This document shows positions 6,214 through 13,414 of a stretch of 15,375 bases of DNA, piece by piece; positions within the stretch are counted from its first letter, which is position 1; each line of letters begins with the position of its first letter. Source of the stretch: Candidatus Treponema excrementipullorum. Its GTDB lineage: Bacteria; Spirochaetota; Spirochaetia; Treponematales; Treponemataceae. The notes beneath the pieces were generated by a model that was not told the origin of the DNA, made no database searches, and was given only the letters and a program-made list of their open reading frames with translations. The stretch is taken from NCBI GenBank assembly GCA_018883625.1, contig JAHLFV010000173.1, forward strand, positions 1 through 15,375, given 5' to 3'. A program made the position numbers and the translations under genes.

Positions 6214-8805
6214 TTATTTGCTAAAAGTCAGTTTCCCTTCTGTTGCATCCACATGGATCAGATCATCCTCCAAGAAGGAACCTGCAAGGATTTCCCGAGC
6301 CAATGGATTTTCCACATAGGTTTGAATGGCTCGCTTGATGGGACGAGCTCCGAAGAGAGGATCATATCCGGCATCTGCTAAAAAGTCCACAGCTTTATCG
6401 GAAAACTGTATATGTATGCGTTTATCTTCAAGCCGCTTTGCAACCCGTTCCAACTGATTTTTAACAATGCCTGCAATGCAGTTCTTATCCAAGCGACGGA
6501 ACATAACTGTTTCATCGATACGGTTCAAAAACTCTGGTCGGAATGTAGATTTTAGTAAAGCATCTATGCGAGGTTTAATTCCCTCCAACTTATCTTCTGT
6601 ATCAGCTTCCAAGATCATGTCGGATCCCAAATTGCTAGTCATAATGATAATCGTATTTTTAAAATCTACCACTCGCCCCTGACCGTCAGTAAGTCGACCG
6701 TCATCCAAAACTTGCAACAATACATTAAACACATCAGGATGAGCTTTTTCTATTTCGTCAAATAATACAACACTGTACGGACGGCGACGGACAGCCTCTG
6801 TCAACTGGCCGCCTTCATCATAGCCCACATATCCGGGAGGTGCCCCAATGAGACGGGTTACACTGAATTTTTCCATGTATTCGCTCATATCGATACGAGT
6901 CAAAGACCGTTCGTCGTTAAACAAAAAGTCTGCTAAAGTTTTTGCCAATTCAGTTTTACCTACACCGGTGGGGCCTATAAATAAAAAGCTTCCTAACGGT
7001 CGGTTTTCATCGGAAAGTCCGGCCCTGTTTCGTCGAATAGCATCTGCCACTACGGACACAGCTTCATCCTGACCGATAACACGACGATGAAGGACGTCTT
7101 CCAGTTCCAAGTACTTTTGTTTTTCACCTGCCAACATTTTACTTACCGGAATACCTGTCCACGTAGAAATGACTTTGGCAATATCTTCTTCGGAAACTTC
7201 CTGACGCAGTAAAGACATCCTTTCGTTTTCGTTTTTCTTGGCTTCTTCAGCCTTTGCTGTAGCTTCTTCCAGTTTTTTTTCTATTTCCGGAATTCGACCG
7301 TATTTGATTTCTGCGGCTTTATTGAAATTACCCTCTCGAGTATACTTTGTCTCCTCAATACGAAGCTGCTCCAGTTCTTCCTTCAAACGACGGGTGGCGT
7401 CAATTTCCCGCTTCTCATTTTCCCACTGCAACTTCATGGCATCCCGCTGAGAAGTCAATTCAGCCAAATCTTTTTCCAACTTAGCCAAACGTTCTTTGGA
7501 AGCAGCATCGTCTTCTTTTGAAAGAGCCTGCCGTTCTATTGTCAACTGCAAAACCTTACGTTCCACCTGATCCAATTCGGTAGGTTGACTTTCAATTTCC
7601 ATTTTAAGACGACTGGCAGCCTCATCCACCAAATCTATAGCCTTATCCGGCAAAAACCTGTTGGTAATATATCGATTTGACAAAACCGCTGCGGAAACCA
7701 AAGCATCATCTCTGATTCTCACACCGTGATGTACCTCATATTTTTCCTTTAAGCCCCGCAAAATGGCAATCGTGTCCTCTACTGTTGGTTCGGCACAATA
7801 TACTTGCTGGAAACGGCGTTCCAAAGCGGCATCTTTTTCGATGTATTTCCGATATTCGTCCAAGGTGGTAGCACCGATAGCCCGCAGTTCTCCCCGGGCA
7901 AGGGCCGGCTTTAACAGGTTTGAAGCATCCATGGAACCTTCAGAGGCTCCTGCGCCAACCAACGTATGTAACTCATCGATAAACAAAATAATCTGTCCTT
8001 CTGACTTTTGTACCTCGTTGATGACAGCCTTCAATCGTTCTTCGAATTCACCTCGGAATTTTGCACCGGCTACCAAAGCACCCAAGTCAAGAGACAACAG
8101 CCTCTTATCTTTAAGACTTTCCGGCACGTCACCCGATACAATTCTTCTAGCAAGACCTTCTACAATGGCTGTTTTTCCCACTCCGGGCTCTCCGATAAGC
8201 ACAGGATTGTTTTTTGTGCGGCGAGACAAAACCTGCATAACACGGCGAATTTCTTCATCCCGACCGATTACCGGATCTATTTTTTCCTGCCGAGCCAAAG
8301 CTGTTAAATCTTTGCAATACTTTTCCAAAGACTGCATGGTAGCTTCCGGATCTTGACTGGTAACTCTTTGATTACCACGAACTGCTTTCAATCCCTCCAA
8401 AATTGTTTTTCGTGTAATTCCATTGTTTTTTAAGAGTTTACCGCTTTTGGAATCAGAGTCAGCTATAGCCAAAAAGATGTGCTCGGTAGAAAGGTATTCG
8501 TCCTTTAGATTTCCCGCTTCTTTTGATGCCATGGCCAAAATTTTGGCGGCTTCCGAAGACAAGGCTATTTGGGCTCCCCCCTGTATTCGGGGATATGTAT
8601 CGAGTAAATGTTGTGTTTCTTCAATCAGGTGACTTACAGAGCCACCGATCCGCTCTACTAAAGGGGGAACGATACCATCTTTTTGTGCCAACAAGGCATA
8701 CAAAAGATGTTCTGTCCCTACTTCACTGTGGTCATTCTGCTGAGCAAGAGTACTTGCTTCCTGTAAGGCATTTTGAGCCTTAACTGTATATTGATCGTAA
8801 TTCAT
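6214..8805 (-). CDS. clpB: ATP-dependent chaperone ClpB (Hsp100 disaggregase)
   Basis: An 863-residue protein, full length for ClpB (about 857-865). Order of parts: double Clp-N repeat (1-145); first AAA+ module with Walker A GEPGVGKT near residue 205 and Walker B ILFIDELHTL; the coiled-coil M-domain (about 400-530, with LERRF, EKDLAEL and KYGRIPEIEKKLEEA segments) that distinguishes ClpB from ClpA and ClpC; second AAA+ module with GPTGVGKTELAK near 605, VVLFDEIEKAHPDV and the sensor-2 GARPIKRAIQ near the C-terminus. It dissolves protein aggregates together with DnaK in the cytoplasm. The start at 8805 fits the conserved N-terminal helix. AAGG lies too close to the ATG to be a normal ribosome site, and TATCTT sits 6 bases upstream. 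No CIRCE-type inverted repeat is present in the upstream gap. Complete and undamaged. Confidence 0.98.
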   Translation of the reverse strand: MNYDQYTVKAQNALQEASTLAQQNDHSEVGTEHLLYALLAQKDGIVPPLVERIGGSVSHLIEETQHLLDTYPRIQGGAQIALSSEAAKILAMASKEAGNLKDEYLSTEHIFLAIADSDSKSGKLLKNNGITRKTILEGLKAVRGNQRVTSQDPEATMQSLEKYCKDLTALARQEKIDPVIGRDEEIRRVMQVLSRRTKNNPVLIGEPGVGKTAIVEGLARRIVSGDVPESLKDKRLLSLDLGALVAGAKFRGEFEERLKAVINEVQKSEGQIILFIDELHTLVGAGASEGSMDASNLLKPALARGELRAIGATTLDEYRKYIEKDAALERRFQQVYCAEPTVEDTIAILRGLKEKYEVHHGVRIRDDALVSAAVLSNRYITNRFLPDKAIDLVDEAASRLKMEIESQPTELDQVERKVLQLTIERQALSKEDDAASKERLAKLEKDLAELTSQRDAMKLQWENEKREIDATRRLKEELEQLRIEETKYTREGNFNKAAEIKYGRIPEIEKKLEEATAKAEEAKKNENERMSLLRQEVSEEDIAKVISTWTGIPVSKMLAGEKQKYLELEDVLHRRVIGQDEAVSVVADAIRRNRAGLSDENRPLGSFLFIGPTGVGKTELAKTLADFLFNDERSLTRIDMSEYMEKFSVTRLIGAPPGYVGYDEGGQLTEAVRRRPYSVVLFDEIEKAHPDVFNVLLQVLDDGRLTDGQGRVVDFKNTIIIMTSNLGSDMILEADTEDKLEGIKPRIDALLKSTFRPEFLNRIDETVMFRRLDKNCIAGIVKNQLERVAKRLEDKRIHIQFSDKAVDFLADAGYDPLFGARPIKRAIQTYVENPLAREILAGSFLEDDLIHVDATEGKLTFSK

Positions 8806-8811
8806 ACCTTA

Positions 8812-8840
8812 AAGATACGAATAAAAAATCAAAAAAACAA
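8812..8840 (-). promoter_or_regulatory. Candidate clpB promoter
   Basis: On the minus strand, TTGTTT (8840-8835), a 17-base spacer and TATCTT (8817-8812) form a sigma-70-like promoter in the 43-base gap between the upstream gene and clpB. The predicted transcription start falls on the A of the clpB ATG (8805), so the mRNA would be leaderless. No heat-shock operator motif is seen. The spacer is T-rich, so a chance match is possible. Confidence 0.45.
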
Positions 8841-8848
8841 GAAAAAAA

Positions 8849-9814
8849 TTAATCTGCGTGTTCACAAAGTACATTTTGTAGCACAAAATGATCTAAAATT
8901 TCCAAAGATTTACCCTTCTTTCTATAAACACGAAGTTCACCGCTACCAGAAGCGCCACCAAAACTGATCGTATCAACCCCATCTTCCAAAGAAAGGTACT
9001 TTCGTGAGATCAAATCTTCCTTTGGGATATAAACATCTAAATCCACAAGATATTTTTTGTAGGGAAGACTTACTGTCCAGTGAAACTTTTCGTCAAAATC
9101 GGAAAAACTATAGTGGCAAATTTTCTTTGCACAGTTCTTTCTTATGAACAAAGAACCGATATTGCAGACAAAGGCAATAAAATTACTGTAGCCTCCCTGC
9201 ACAACAAAGTTTCCTTCTTCTGTTTTTTTACCGGAAATAGAACTCTTAATATAGTGACAAGTTAAATTAAAAAAGGGAGAAGGTAGTTTTTTCCCAAAAA
9301 TCTCATCAATGTAGCCATTGGATATACCGGGAGATACGATATATGTCTCTGAACCGAAAAAAAGTTCTCCCGAAAAACAGGCATTCAGACCGGATATGGA
9401 CCAGTATATATCGCTTCTTCCCCGCTTTGTGCTGTAACTTGCCTTTCGATTAATTTTAAGAGACCAAGACACAACACCTTTGGAAGAAGCTATAAGACCG
9501 GTCAGACTTGTTGGATCTATCAAGAAAGAATCTTCACCTATACTTCCCCTAGTTCCTTGGACATTAATTTCGTTGAGTCCAAATTCCCGTTCAAAAAAAC
9601 TTTCAGATCCCTGATATTTTCCTACCCGTACAAAAACCTTTGAACAGGAATCAGACATTTTTTCAGCGTATACTTCTATGAAGAAAAAATCGCTCTTTGA
9701 AGTTTTTGTATTTGTTCCCAAAAAATTATAACGCAAACGAGTAAAACCCAAGGATTTTTGGAGCTTCTTCAATAAGGCTAATTCCAACTTATAACTATTT
9801 TGACCCAACAACAT
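8849..9814 (-). CDS. Protein of unknown function, beta-rich; weak likeness to tocopherol cyclase / CrtC-type lipocalin folds
   Basis: A 321-residue soluble protein rich in aromatic and beta-forming residues, without signal peptide or membrane helix. Its composition (repeated W-S-hydrophobic strands such as VVSWSLKINRKA and IYWSISGLNACF) suggests a beta barrel. The segment SNGYIDEIFGKKLPSPFFNL is reminiscent of the conserved NGYxxKxWGxxF(P/T)xPW region of tocopherol cyclase and AttH/carotenoid-hydratase-like proteins, but with the tryptophans replaced by Phe, so any relationship is distant and tentative. The start is ATG 9814: a good Shine-Dalgarno (AAAGGTGA) ends 5 bases before it, and an upstream in-frame GTG at 9823 is part of that site. 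It follows the 70-residue gene at 73 bases and precedes clpB at 43, all on one strand. Function unknown. Confidence 0.72.
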   Translation of the reverse strand: MLLGQNSYKLELALLKKLQKSLGFTRLRYNFLGTNTKTSKSDFFFIEVYAEKMSDSCSKVFVRVGKYQGSESFFEREFGLNEINVQGTRGSIGEDSFLIDPTSLTGLIASSKGVVSWSLKINRKASYSTKRGRSDIYWSISGLNACFSGELFFGSETYIVSPGISNGYIDEIFGKKLPSPFFNLTCHYIKSSISGKKTEEGNFVVQGGYSNFIAFVCNIGSLFIRKNCAKKICHYSFSDFDEKFHWTVSLPYKKYLVDLDVYIPKEDLISRKYLSLEDGVDTISFGGASGSGELRVYRKKGKSLEILDHFVLQNVLCEHAD

Positions 9815-9887
9815 ATTTTTCACCTTTAAATCTCGTACGCTATGTACAACTTAGTATATCGGTACGTAAAGGCAATATATAAAGGTC

Positions 9888-10100
9888 TTACAGCATATTA
9901 TCCAAAGTTTTTTCTATACCTTCCTGTTCTTGGGGAGCATCCTCGTTTAACATCTGAAAACATTCAACTGCTATTTTTTGAATATGTTCATACCAAATCG
10001 TATATAACTCGTTTTCAATGGTGCTGGGATAAGGAGCACCTTGAACATCGGAAACCAACTGACGTAATTTCTCCTTGTATTCTTCCTCTTTATGACTCAT
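9888..10100 (-). CDS. Small acidic helical protein of unknown function (70 aa)
   Basis: A 70-residue, Glu/Lys-rich, mostly helical protein beginning MSHKEEEYKEKLRQLVSDVQ. The ATG at 10100 has a clear Shine-Dalgarno (AAGGAAG, 5 bases away); an upstream in-frame ATG at 10124 would run into the end of the peptidase gene and lacks a ribosome site. It begins 23 bases after the M16C stop, so it was probably co-transcribed with the peptidase. There is no signal peptide, cysteine cluster or known motif. I do not recognise it; size and charge would suit a small adaptor or regulator, which is a guess. Confidence 0.65.
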   Translation of the reverse strand: MSHKEEEYKEKLRQLVSDVQGAPYPSTIENELYTIWYEHIQKIAVECFQMLNEDAPQEQEGIEKTLDNML

Positions 10101-10123
10101 AAAAACTTCCTTAGTGGGTGTCA

Positions 10124-10969
10124 TTATACAGGCAACTTAAAAACTTTGCTATCATTAAGTTCTTGTTTTATAGCAGATTTATTACAAATTACAGCTCGAT
10201 GCACGGCGGTATTCAGTTTTTCTCTAATATTTTCCGCAAATTCCAGCACATCTTTGGGTTTTGCAGATAACAAGACTTGTAACCGTTCCTGTAATTTTTC
10301 ATAGGAAAAACCATAAAGACTTCGCAATAATCCTGCCTGTCCCCGTCCAGAAGGACTTTTGGGTTCTATCTGTTTGCTGTACACACCGGTGATCAATTTT
10401 TCCAACTCTGATTCTGTCAGACCTTTTTTCAGAAGAGTTTCAATACTGTGGTTAAAAATTTCCAAAGAAGTAAAAGGTTTGGGATCTCTGTATGTGGCAA
10501 AAGAAAAAAGTCCATCCAAAAAGTCTGACCAACAAAAAGCTCCGTAAGCTCCTCCGACGGTACGGATTTGTTCCCATAAAACCGTATTCGTCAACCAGTG
10601 GGAAAGCAGTTTTCCGTAGCTAGCTTTTCGACTGTCTTTCATATCGCAGGTACAAGCAGTAGCAGCAAAACCTATTTGAGCATTGCAACAAAAGACTTCT
10701 GTTTTTCCTGTTTCAAGTTCTGTAGCCTTCAAAAGATTTTCCCAAGAAGTTTTTACCTGATTTTGCGGGGCATGAAACTTGCATTCACGAATAAAAGTTT
10801 CCCAATAAGGCATAGCACTTTCTAAACTTTCTTTATCTGCCACAACATGGATAATTGTCCCAGCAGATTTGATTTTTTCAAAAAGAGAAACAAAAACTTC
10901 CTGTAGCTCTTTCTCTGATTCTGCAGGATAGGGCTGTCTCAAGTTGAGAAAAACCGTTCCAAATTTCAT
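10124..10969 (-). CDS. M16C peptidase, C-terminal half (frameshifted fragment)
   Basis: A 281-codon frame beginning inside the end of the N-terminal half. The sequence is typical of the non-catalytic C-terminal M16C region: an amphipathic helix ELQEVFVSLFEKI, the strand TIIHVVADKE, then GGAYGAFCW and SFATYRDPKPF (residues about 140-170), matching the R/Y-containing substrate-binding motif (GGAYG...SYRDP) conserved in the family. The first 15-20 residues from ATG 10969 probably are not translated as such in the ancestral protein, because the other frame is the coding one there. That ATG has no ribosome site, so independent translation is doubtful. The stop is 23 bases upstream of the 70-residue gene. 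Confidence 0.75.
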   Translation of the reverse strand: MKFGTVFLNLRQPYPAESEKELQEVFVSLFEKIKSAGTIIHVVADKESLESAMPYWETFIRECKFHAPQNQVKTSWENLLKATELETGKTEVFCCNAQIGFAATACTCDMKDSRKASYGKLLSHWLTNTVLWEQIRTVGGAYGAFCWSDFLDGLFSFATYRDPKPFTSLEIFNHSIETLLKKGLTESELEKLITGVYSKQIEPKSPSGRGQAGLLRSLYGFSYEKLQERLQVLLSAKPKDVLEFAENIREKLNTAVHRAVICNKSAIKQELNDSKVFKLPV

Positions 10970-13133
10970 CTACAGTTTTGCTTCTGCTTAAAAAGCGTCC
11001 TACTCGGGAAGCAACATAATTATGTCCCAAAGGCAAGATAGATGATAAAAAGTCATTTCTATATTCCCGAGCCAAGTCCTGGATCCGTTTTTTATCAGAA
11101 AAATCAGGTGACATGAGACAATCTTTTACAAGATTTAAGGCTTCTTTTGTATGATTTTGTAGCATTTTCACACTGAAAAACAACCAATCTCTGTCCAACG
11201 TTGGATCGTTTTTGGCTGTACCTTCCGATTCTTCAAAGGGTGCGGTTACAAGGTGTGCCGCAAAACCACCGGTACACAGTGCATCCCGAAGTGCTGTATC
11301 TACCCAACTTTGTCCTCCGAAACCTACGCTGGTTACCACATTACAGAAAAATGGAAGAAGTTTGTATTCTTCTGGGGTCAAATTATCAACAGGAAACCCT
11401 ACCGTTCCGTAAATTATACCTTTAGTGGCTTCTTCATTTATAAAAACAGGAACGGAATCTATATACTTTCTTTCTGTCTGGATAAAGTCTATATCGGTTG
11501 GTAAGTCCTCCAATGAAAGATGAGGTAATACAGAAGGATCATCCTCCAGTTGTTGAATACGGTGTAATGCTTCCTGTCTGAGCTTTATGGTTTCCAAGGA
11601 TTGAGTTTTCAACAGGGTATTTAATAAAAGCTGTTCCTTCTCTGCGGCTCTTTTTCCGTAGTCTTCATCAGGACGGACAGCCACCAAAACCCGGTGCTTA
11701 TTATGCAAAAGCATTCTCTTTACGAGAGAAACAAGATAATCAGGATTTGATAGGATATTTTCTTCGATCTCCTTGAGAGTTTCCAAGAATTTAAGCCCCT
11801 CAAAAGGGCTTTTTCCGTAAAGCCACTTTCGGAGAGTTTTTCGCATTAAAACAAGAGAATAAGGACCGCCGGAGCGTTTTACTTCCCGCTGAGAAAAATC
11901 AAAACTCAACAGTGTTGCTTCTATATCTTCCTTACTTATTCCCGTGTTACAGAGATTTTCCAACACCTCCATAATCAATTTTTCAACTTGTTGTGCCTTC
12001 CCCTTCTCTACACCCCGTAATCCGATATTAAACACTAACCAGTGCATTTCCCCATCAATTCCGCAGTTAGGAGATAAATCCTCTCCTAATCCCGACTCCA
12101 GCAAAGCTCGGGTCATGGGAGAACCGTCATGATTCATCAAAATATAAGCTAATAATGTAGCTTCCATAGAAGTAAGAGGATCGGAAGAATCACCGACAAA
12201 CCAAGACAAAGTGACCATTTCTCCCCGTGTATCCCCTTCTCCGGCCGGAGCTGCTTTTTCCAAAAACAGCGGACTATCAAAAGCCCTGGGAGCTTCATTC
12301 CAAGGAATTCTGCCCTTTTCTAAAGCTTTTTTTCTGTCAATTTCTTTTGTATCTATGGGAACGTAGTTGTTTTTTTCGAATTCATCCAAAAACTCCCTTT
12401 GAATAAAATCCAATTGCTTTTCCGTAGAAATATTTCCGTACAAAAAAACTTTACAATTACTGGGAGTATAGTGATTTTTATGAAAATCAACAAAATTTTC
12501 GTAAGTTAAAAGCGGTATTTCTTCAGGACTTCCCCCGGAGTCTACATCGTATATGGTATTTGGCAAAACACCACTTACAGAATAATCAGCGGCAACACCC
12601 TCAAAGCTGGAATAGTTGCCCTTCATTTCATTATATACAACGCCTTGAATAGAAACAGTTCCCTTTTCATCGACTTCAAGTCGGTGACCTTCCTGTTGAA
12701 AAGTCCACTCTTGAAGCAGCGGAAAAAAAACAGCATCTCCATATACGGACATCAGATTAAAATAATCTTTTTCTGACACGGTGGCAGCCGGATATACGGT
12801 TTTATCGGAAAAAGTCATGGCATTTAAAAAAGTTTTTACACTCTGATTTGAAAGTTGTATAAAGGGATCTTTGAGTGGGTATTTTTTTGAACCGCACAAA
12901 ACAGAATGCTCTAAAATATGGGCAACTCCCGTAGAATCGGTGGGAGGAGTTGCAAAGGAAAAGGCAAAAAGATTTTCTTTATCATCGCAGGCCATGTGAA
13001 ATACTTCCAAACCTGTTTTTTTATGTTTTAACCAAATTCCCAAGGCATCATATTCAGGTAATTCTTTGCAGTCTAAAACAGTAAAACCTTTATAGTTTTG
13101 ATTCTTTGTCATTGTGTATACGTCATGCTTCAT
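10878..13133 (-). CDS. M16C peptidase, N-terminal catalytic half (frameshifted fragment)
   Basis: Residues are counted from ATG 13139. The zinc-binding inverted motif is intact: HILEH (His74, Glu77, His78), with the downstream ligand Glu171 in YNEMKGNYSS. LCGSKKYPLKDPFIQLSNQS and TFSDKTVYPAAT are typical of presequence-protease relatives. A helical linker follows near 470-560, then the start of the C-terminal half (YGTVGFPVDNL, VTSVGFGGQSW). The last 18-20 residues after WNGFSQLE look non-native and end at TGA 10880-10878, in the order UUU UGA. I place the start at ATG 13133 rather than 13139, because a promoter-like TATAAC ends directly before 13139 and would put the mRNA start near 13133; no Shine-Dalgarno is present. 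The catalytic site is complete, but the enzyme would lack its second half if the frameshift is real. Confidence 0.88.
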   Translation of the reverse strand: MKHDVYTMTKNQNYKGFTVLDCKELPEYDALGIWLKHKKTGLEVFHMACDDKENLFAFSFATPPTDSTGVAHILEHSVLCGSKKYPLKDPFIQLSNQSVKTFLNAMTFSDKTVYPAATVSEKDYFNLMSVYGDAVFFPLLQEWTFQQEGHRLEVDEKGTVSIQGVVYNEMKGNYSSFEGVAADYSVSGVLPNTIYDVDSGGSPEEIPLLTYENFVDFHKNHYTPSNCKVFLYGNISTEKQLDFIQREFLDEFEKNNYVPIDTKEIDRKKALEKGRIPWNEAPRAFDSPLFLEKAAPAGEGDTRGEMVTLSWFVGDSSDPLTSMEATLLAYILMNHDGSPMTRALLESGLGEDLSPNCGIDGEMHWLVFNIGLRGVEKGKAQQVEKLIMEVLENLCNTGISKEDIEATLLSFDFSQREVKRSGGPYSLVLMRKTLRKWLYGKSPFEGLKFLETLKEIEENILSNPDYLVSLVKRMLLHNKHRVLVAVRPDEDYGKRAAEKEQLLLNTLLKTQSLETIKLRQEALHRIQQLEDDPSVLPHLSLEDLPTDIDFIQTERKYIDSVPVFINEEATKGIIYGTVGFPVDNLTPEEYKLLPFFCNVVTSVGFGGQSWVDTALRDALCTGGFAAHLVTAPFEESEGTAKNDPTLDRDWLFFSVKMLQNHTKEALNLVKDCLMSPDFSDKKRIQDLAREYRNDFLSSILPLGHNYVASRVGRFLSRSKTVDEIWNGFSQLETALSCRIRERATGSFCFSF

Positions 13134-13140
13134 AGACATA

Positions 13141-13169
13141 GTTATATTCTATGAAAGTATTTTATTCAA
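13141..13169 (-). promoter_or_regulatory. Candidate promoter of the M16C gene
   Basis: On the minus strand TTGAAT (13169-13164), a 17-base spacer and TATAAC (13146-13141) form a good sigma-70-like promoter. It sits so close to the gene that transcription would begin at about 13134-13133, the A of the second ATG. It is back to back with the leu promoter, about 65 bases from that -35 box. Confidence 0.55.
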
Positions 13170-13234
13170 TAACATAAAAACTTTAATTTTAATACATTTA
13201 ATTAAATTTTATTAAAATTTTCCTTAAAAATTTA

Positions 13235-13264
13235 TTGACATACTGATTTTTTCTTTGCTATACT
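13235..13264 (+). promoter_or_regulatory. leu operon promoter
   Basis: A perfect TTGACA (13235-13240), an 18-base spacer and TATACT (13259-13264), preceded by a very A/T-rich stretch (13170-13234) that could act as an UP-like element. The predicted start, 6-7 bases on, coincides with the ATG of the leader peptide at 13271. This is the best sigma-70-like promoter in the window. Confidence 0.8.
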
Positions 13265-13270
13265 TCTGAC

Positions 13271-13327
13271 ATGATGAATACAGCTTACTTTCTACTACTA
13301 GGAATTTTCTCGTTTTTTGCCTTCTAA
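13271..13327 (+). CDS. leuA leader peptide (attenuator peptide with Leu-Leu-Leu)
   Basis: An 18-codon ORF reading MMNTAYFLLLGIFSFFAF then TAA. Residues 8-10 are three consecutive CTA leucine codons at 13292-13300. It lies between a strong promoter and an intrinsic terminator and directly upstream of leuA, the first committed enzyme of leucine synthesis. By analogy with leader peptides of leu, ilv and trp operons, ribosome stalling at the Leu codons when charged tRNA-Leu is short would favour antitermination. It has no Shine-Dalgarno; its ATG coincides with the predicted mRNA start, so translation would be leaderless. The remaining residues are unusually Phe-rich (five Phe), so some response to Phe is not excluded. 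The peptide itself probably has no function once released. Confidence 0.75.
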   Translation: MMNTAYFLLLGIFSFFAF

Positions 13328-13332
13328 GTAAA

Positions 13333-13391
13333 GGTGCTGTATAAACTGTGCATTTACAGACCCGTTGCTTAAAGGCGACGGGTCTTTTTTT
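13333..13391 (+). terminator. Leucine attenuator: antiterminator and intrinsic terminator
   Basis: The terminator is AGACCCGTTGC (13358-13368) paired with GCGACGGGTCT (13375-13385), 11 bp with one G-U pair, a 6-base loop and seven T (13385-13391). A competing stem can form between CTGTA (13337-13341) and TACAG (13355-13359), extended by GG (13333-13334) with CC (13362-13363) across a 2x2 mismatch; it would occupy the first bases of the terminator arm. A ribosome at the leader stop (13325-13327) would cover about 13333-13340 and block the competitor, allowing termination. A ribosome stalled at 13292-13300 would leave it free. The terminator is clear; the antiterminator is inferred. Confidence 0.8.
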
Positions 13392-13414
13392 ATGTATGCA
13401 ATACGGAGGAAGCT

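Larger units (their letters stand above)
10124..13133 (-). pseudogene. M16C metallopeptidase (presequence-protease family) split by a frameshift
   Basis: Two overlapping frames together give about 995 residues, the usual size of an M16C/PreP-type oligopeptidase: an N-terminal catalytic half in one frame and a C-terminal half in the +1 frame. The crossover must lie near 10,945-10,910, because the first frame still looks real at WNGFSQLE and the second clearly is by EKELQEVFVSLFEKIKSAG. Family members degrade peptides in a closed two-halved chamber, so both halves are needed. The break could be a real inactivating indel, a sequencing or assembly error, or recoding. Each half is described separately. 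Confidence 0.75.

Noticed and set aside
6022..6381. 119-codon plus-strand ORF overlapping the clpB 3' end
   Set aside because: It overlaps the clpB coding end and a minus-strand terminator, and its composition is not gene-like.
7763..8356. 197-codon plus-strand ORF within clpB (and the other long plus-strand ORFs there)
   Set aside because: Antisense shadows of a highly conserved gene, Ser/Arg/Pro-rich with no domain; clpB is unambiguous.
8806..8848. CIRCE/HrcA operator before clpB
   Set aside because: No inverted repeat of the TTAGCACTC-GAGTGCTAA type is present in the gap.
10878..10883. Programmed +1 frameshift at UUU UGA, as in the RF2 gene
   Set aside because: It would work mechanically, but the about 20 residues before it in that frame do not look native, so the true crossover is probably earlier. 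Kept only as an alternative.
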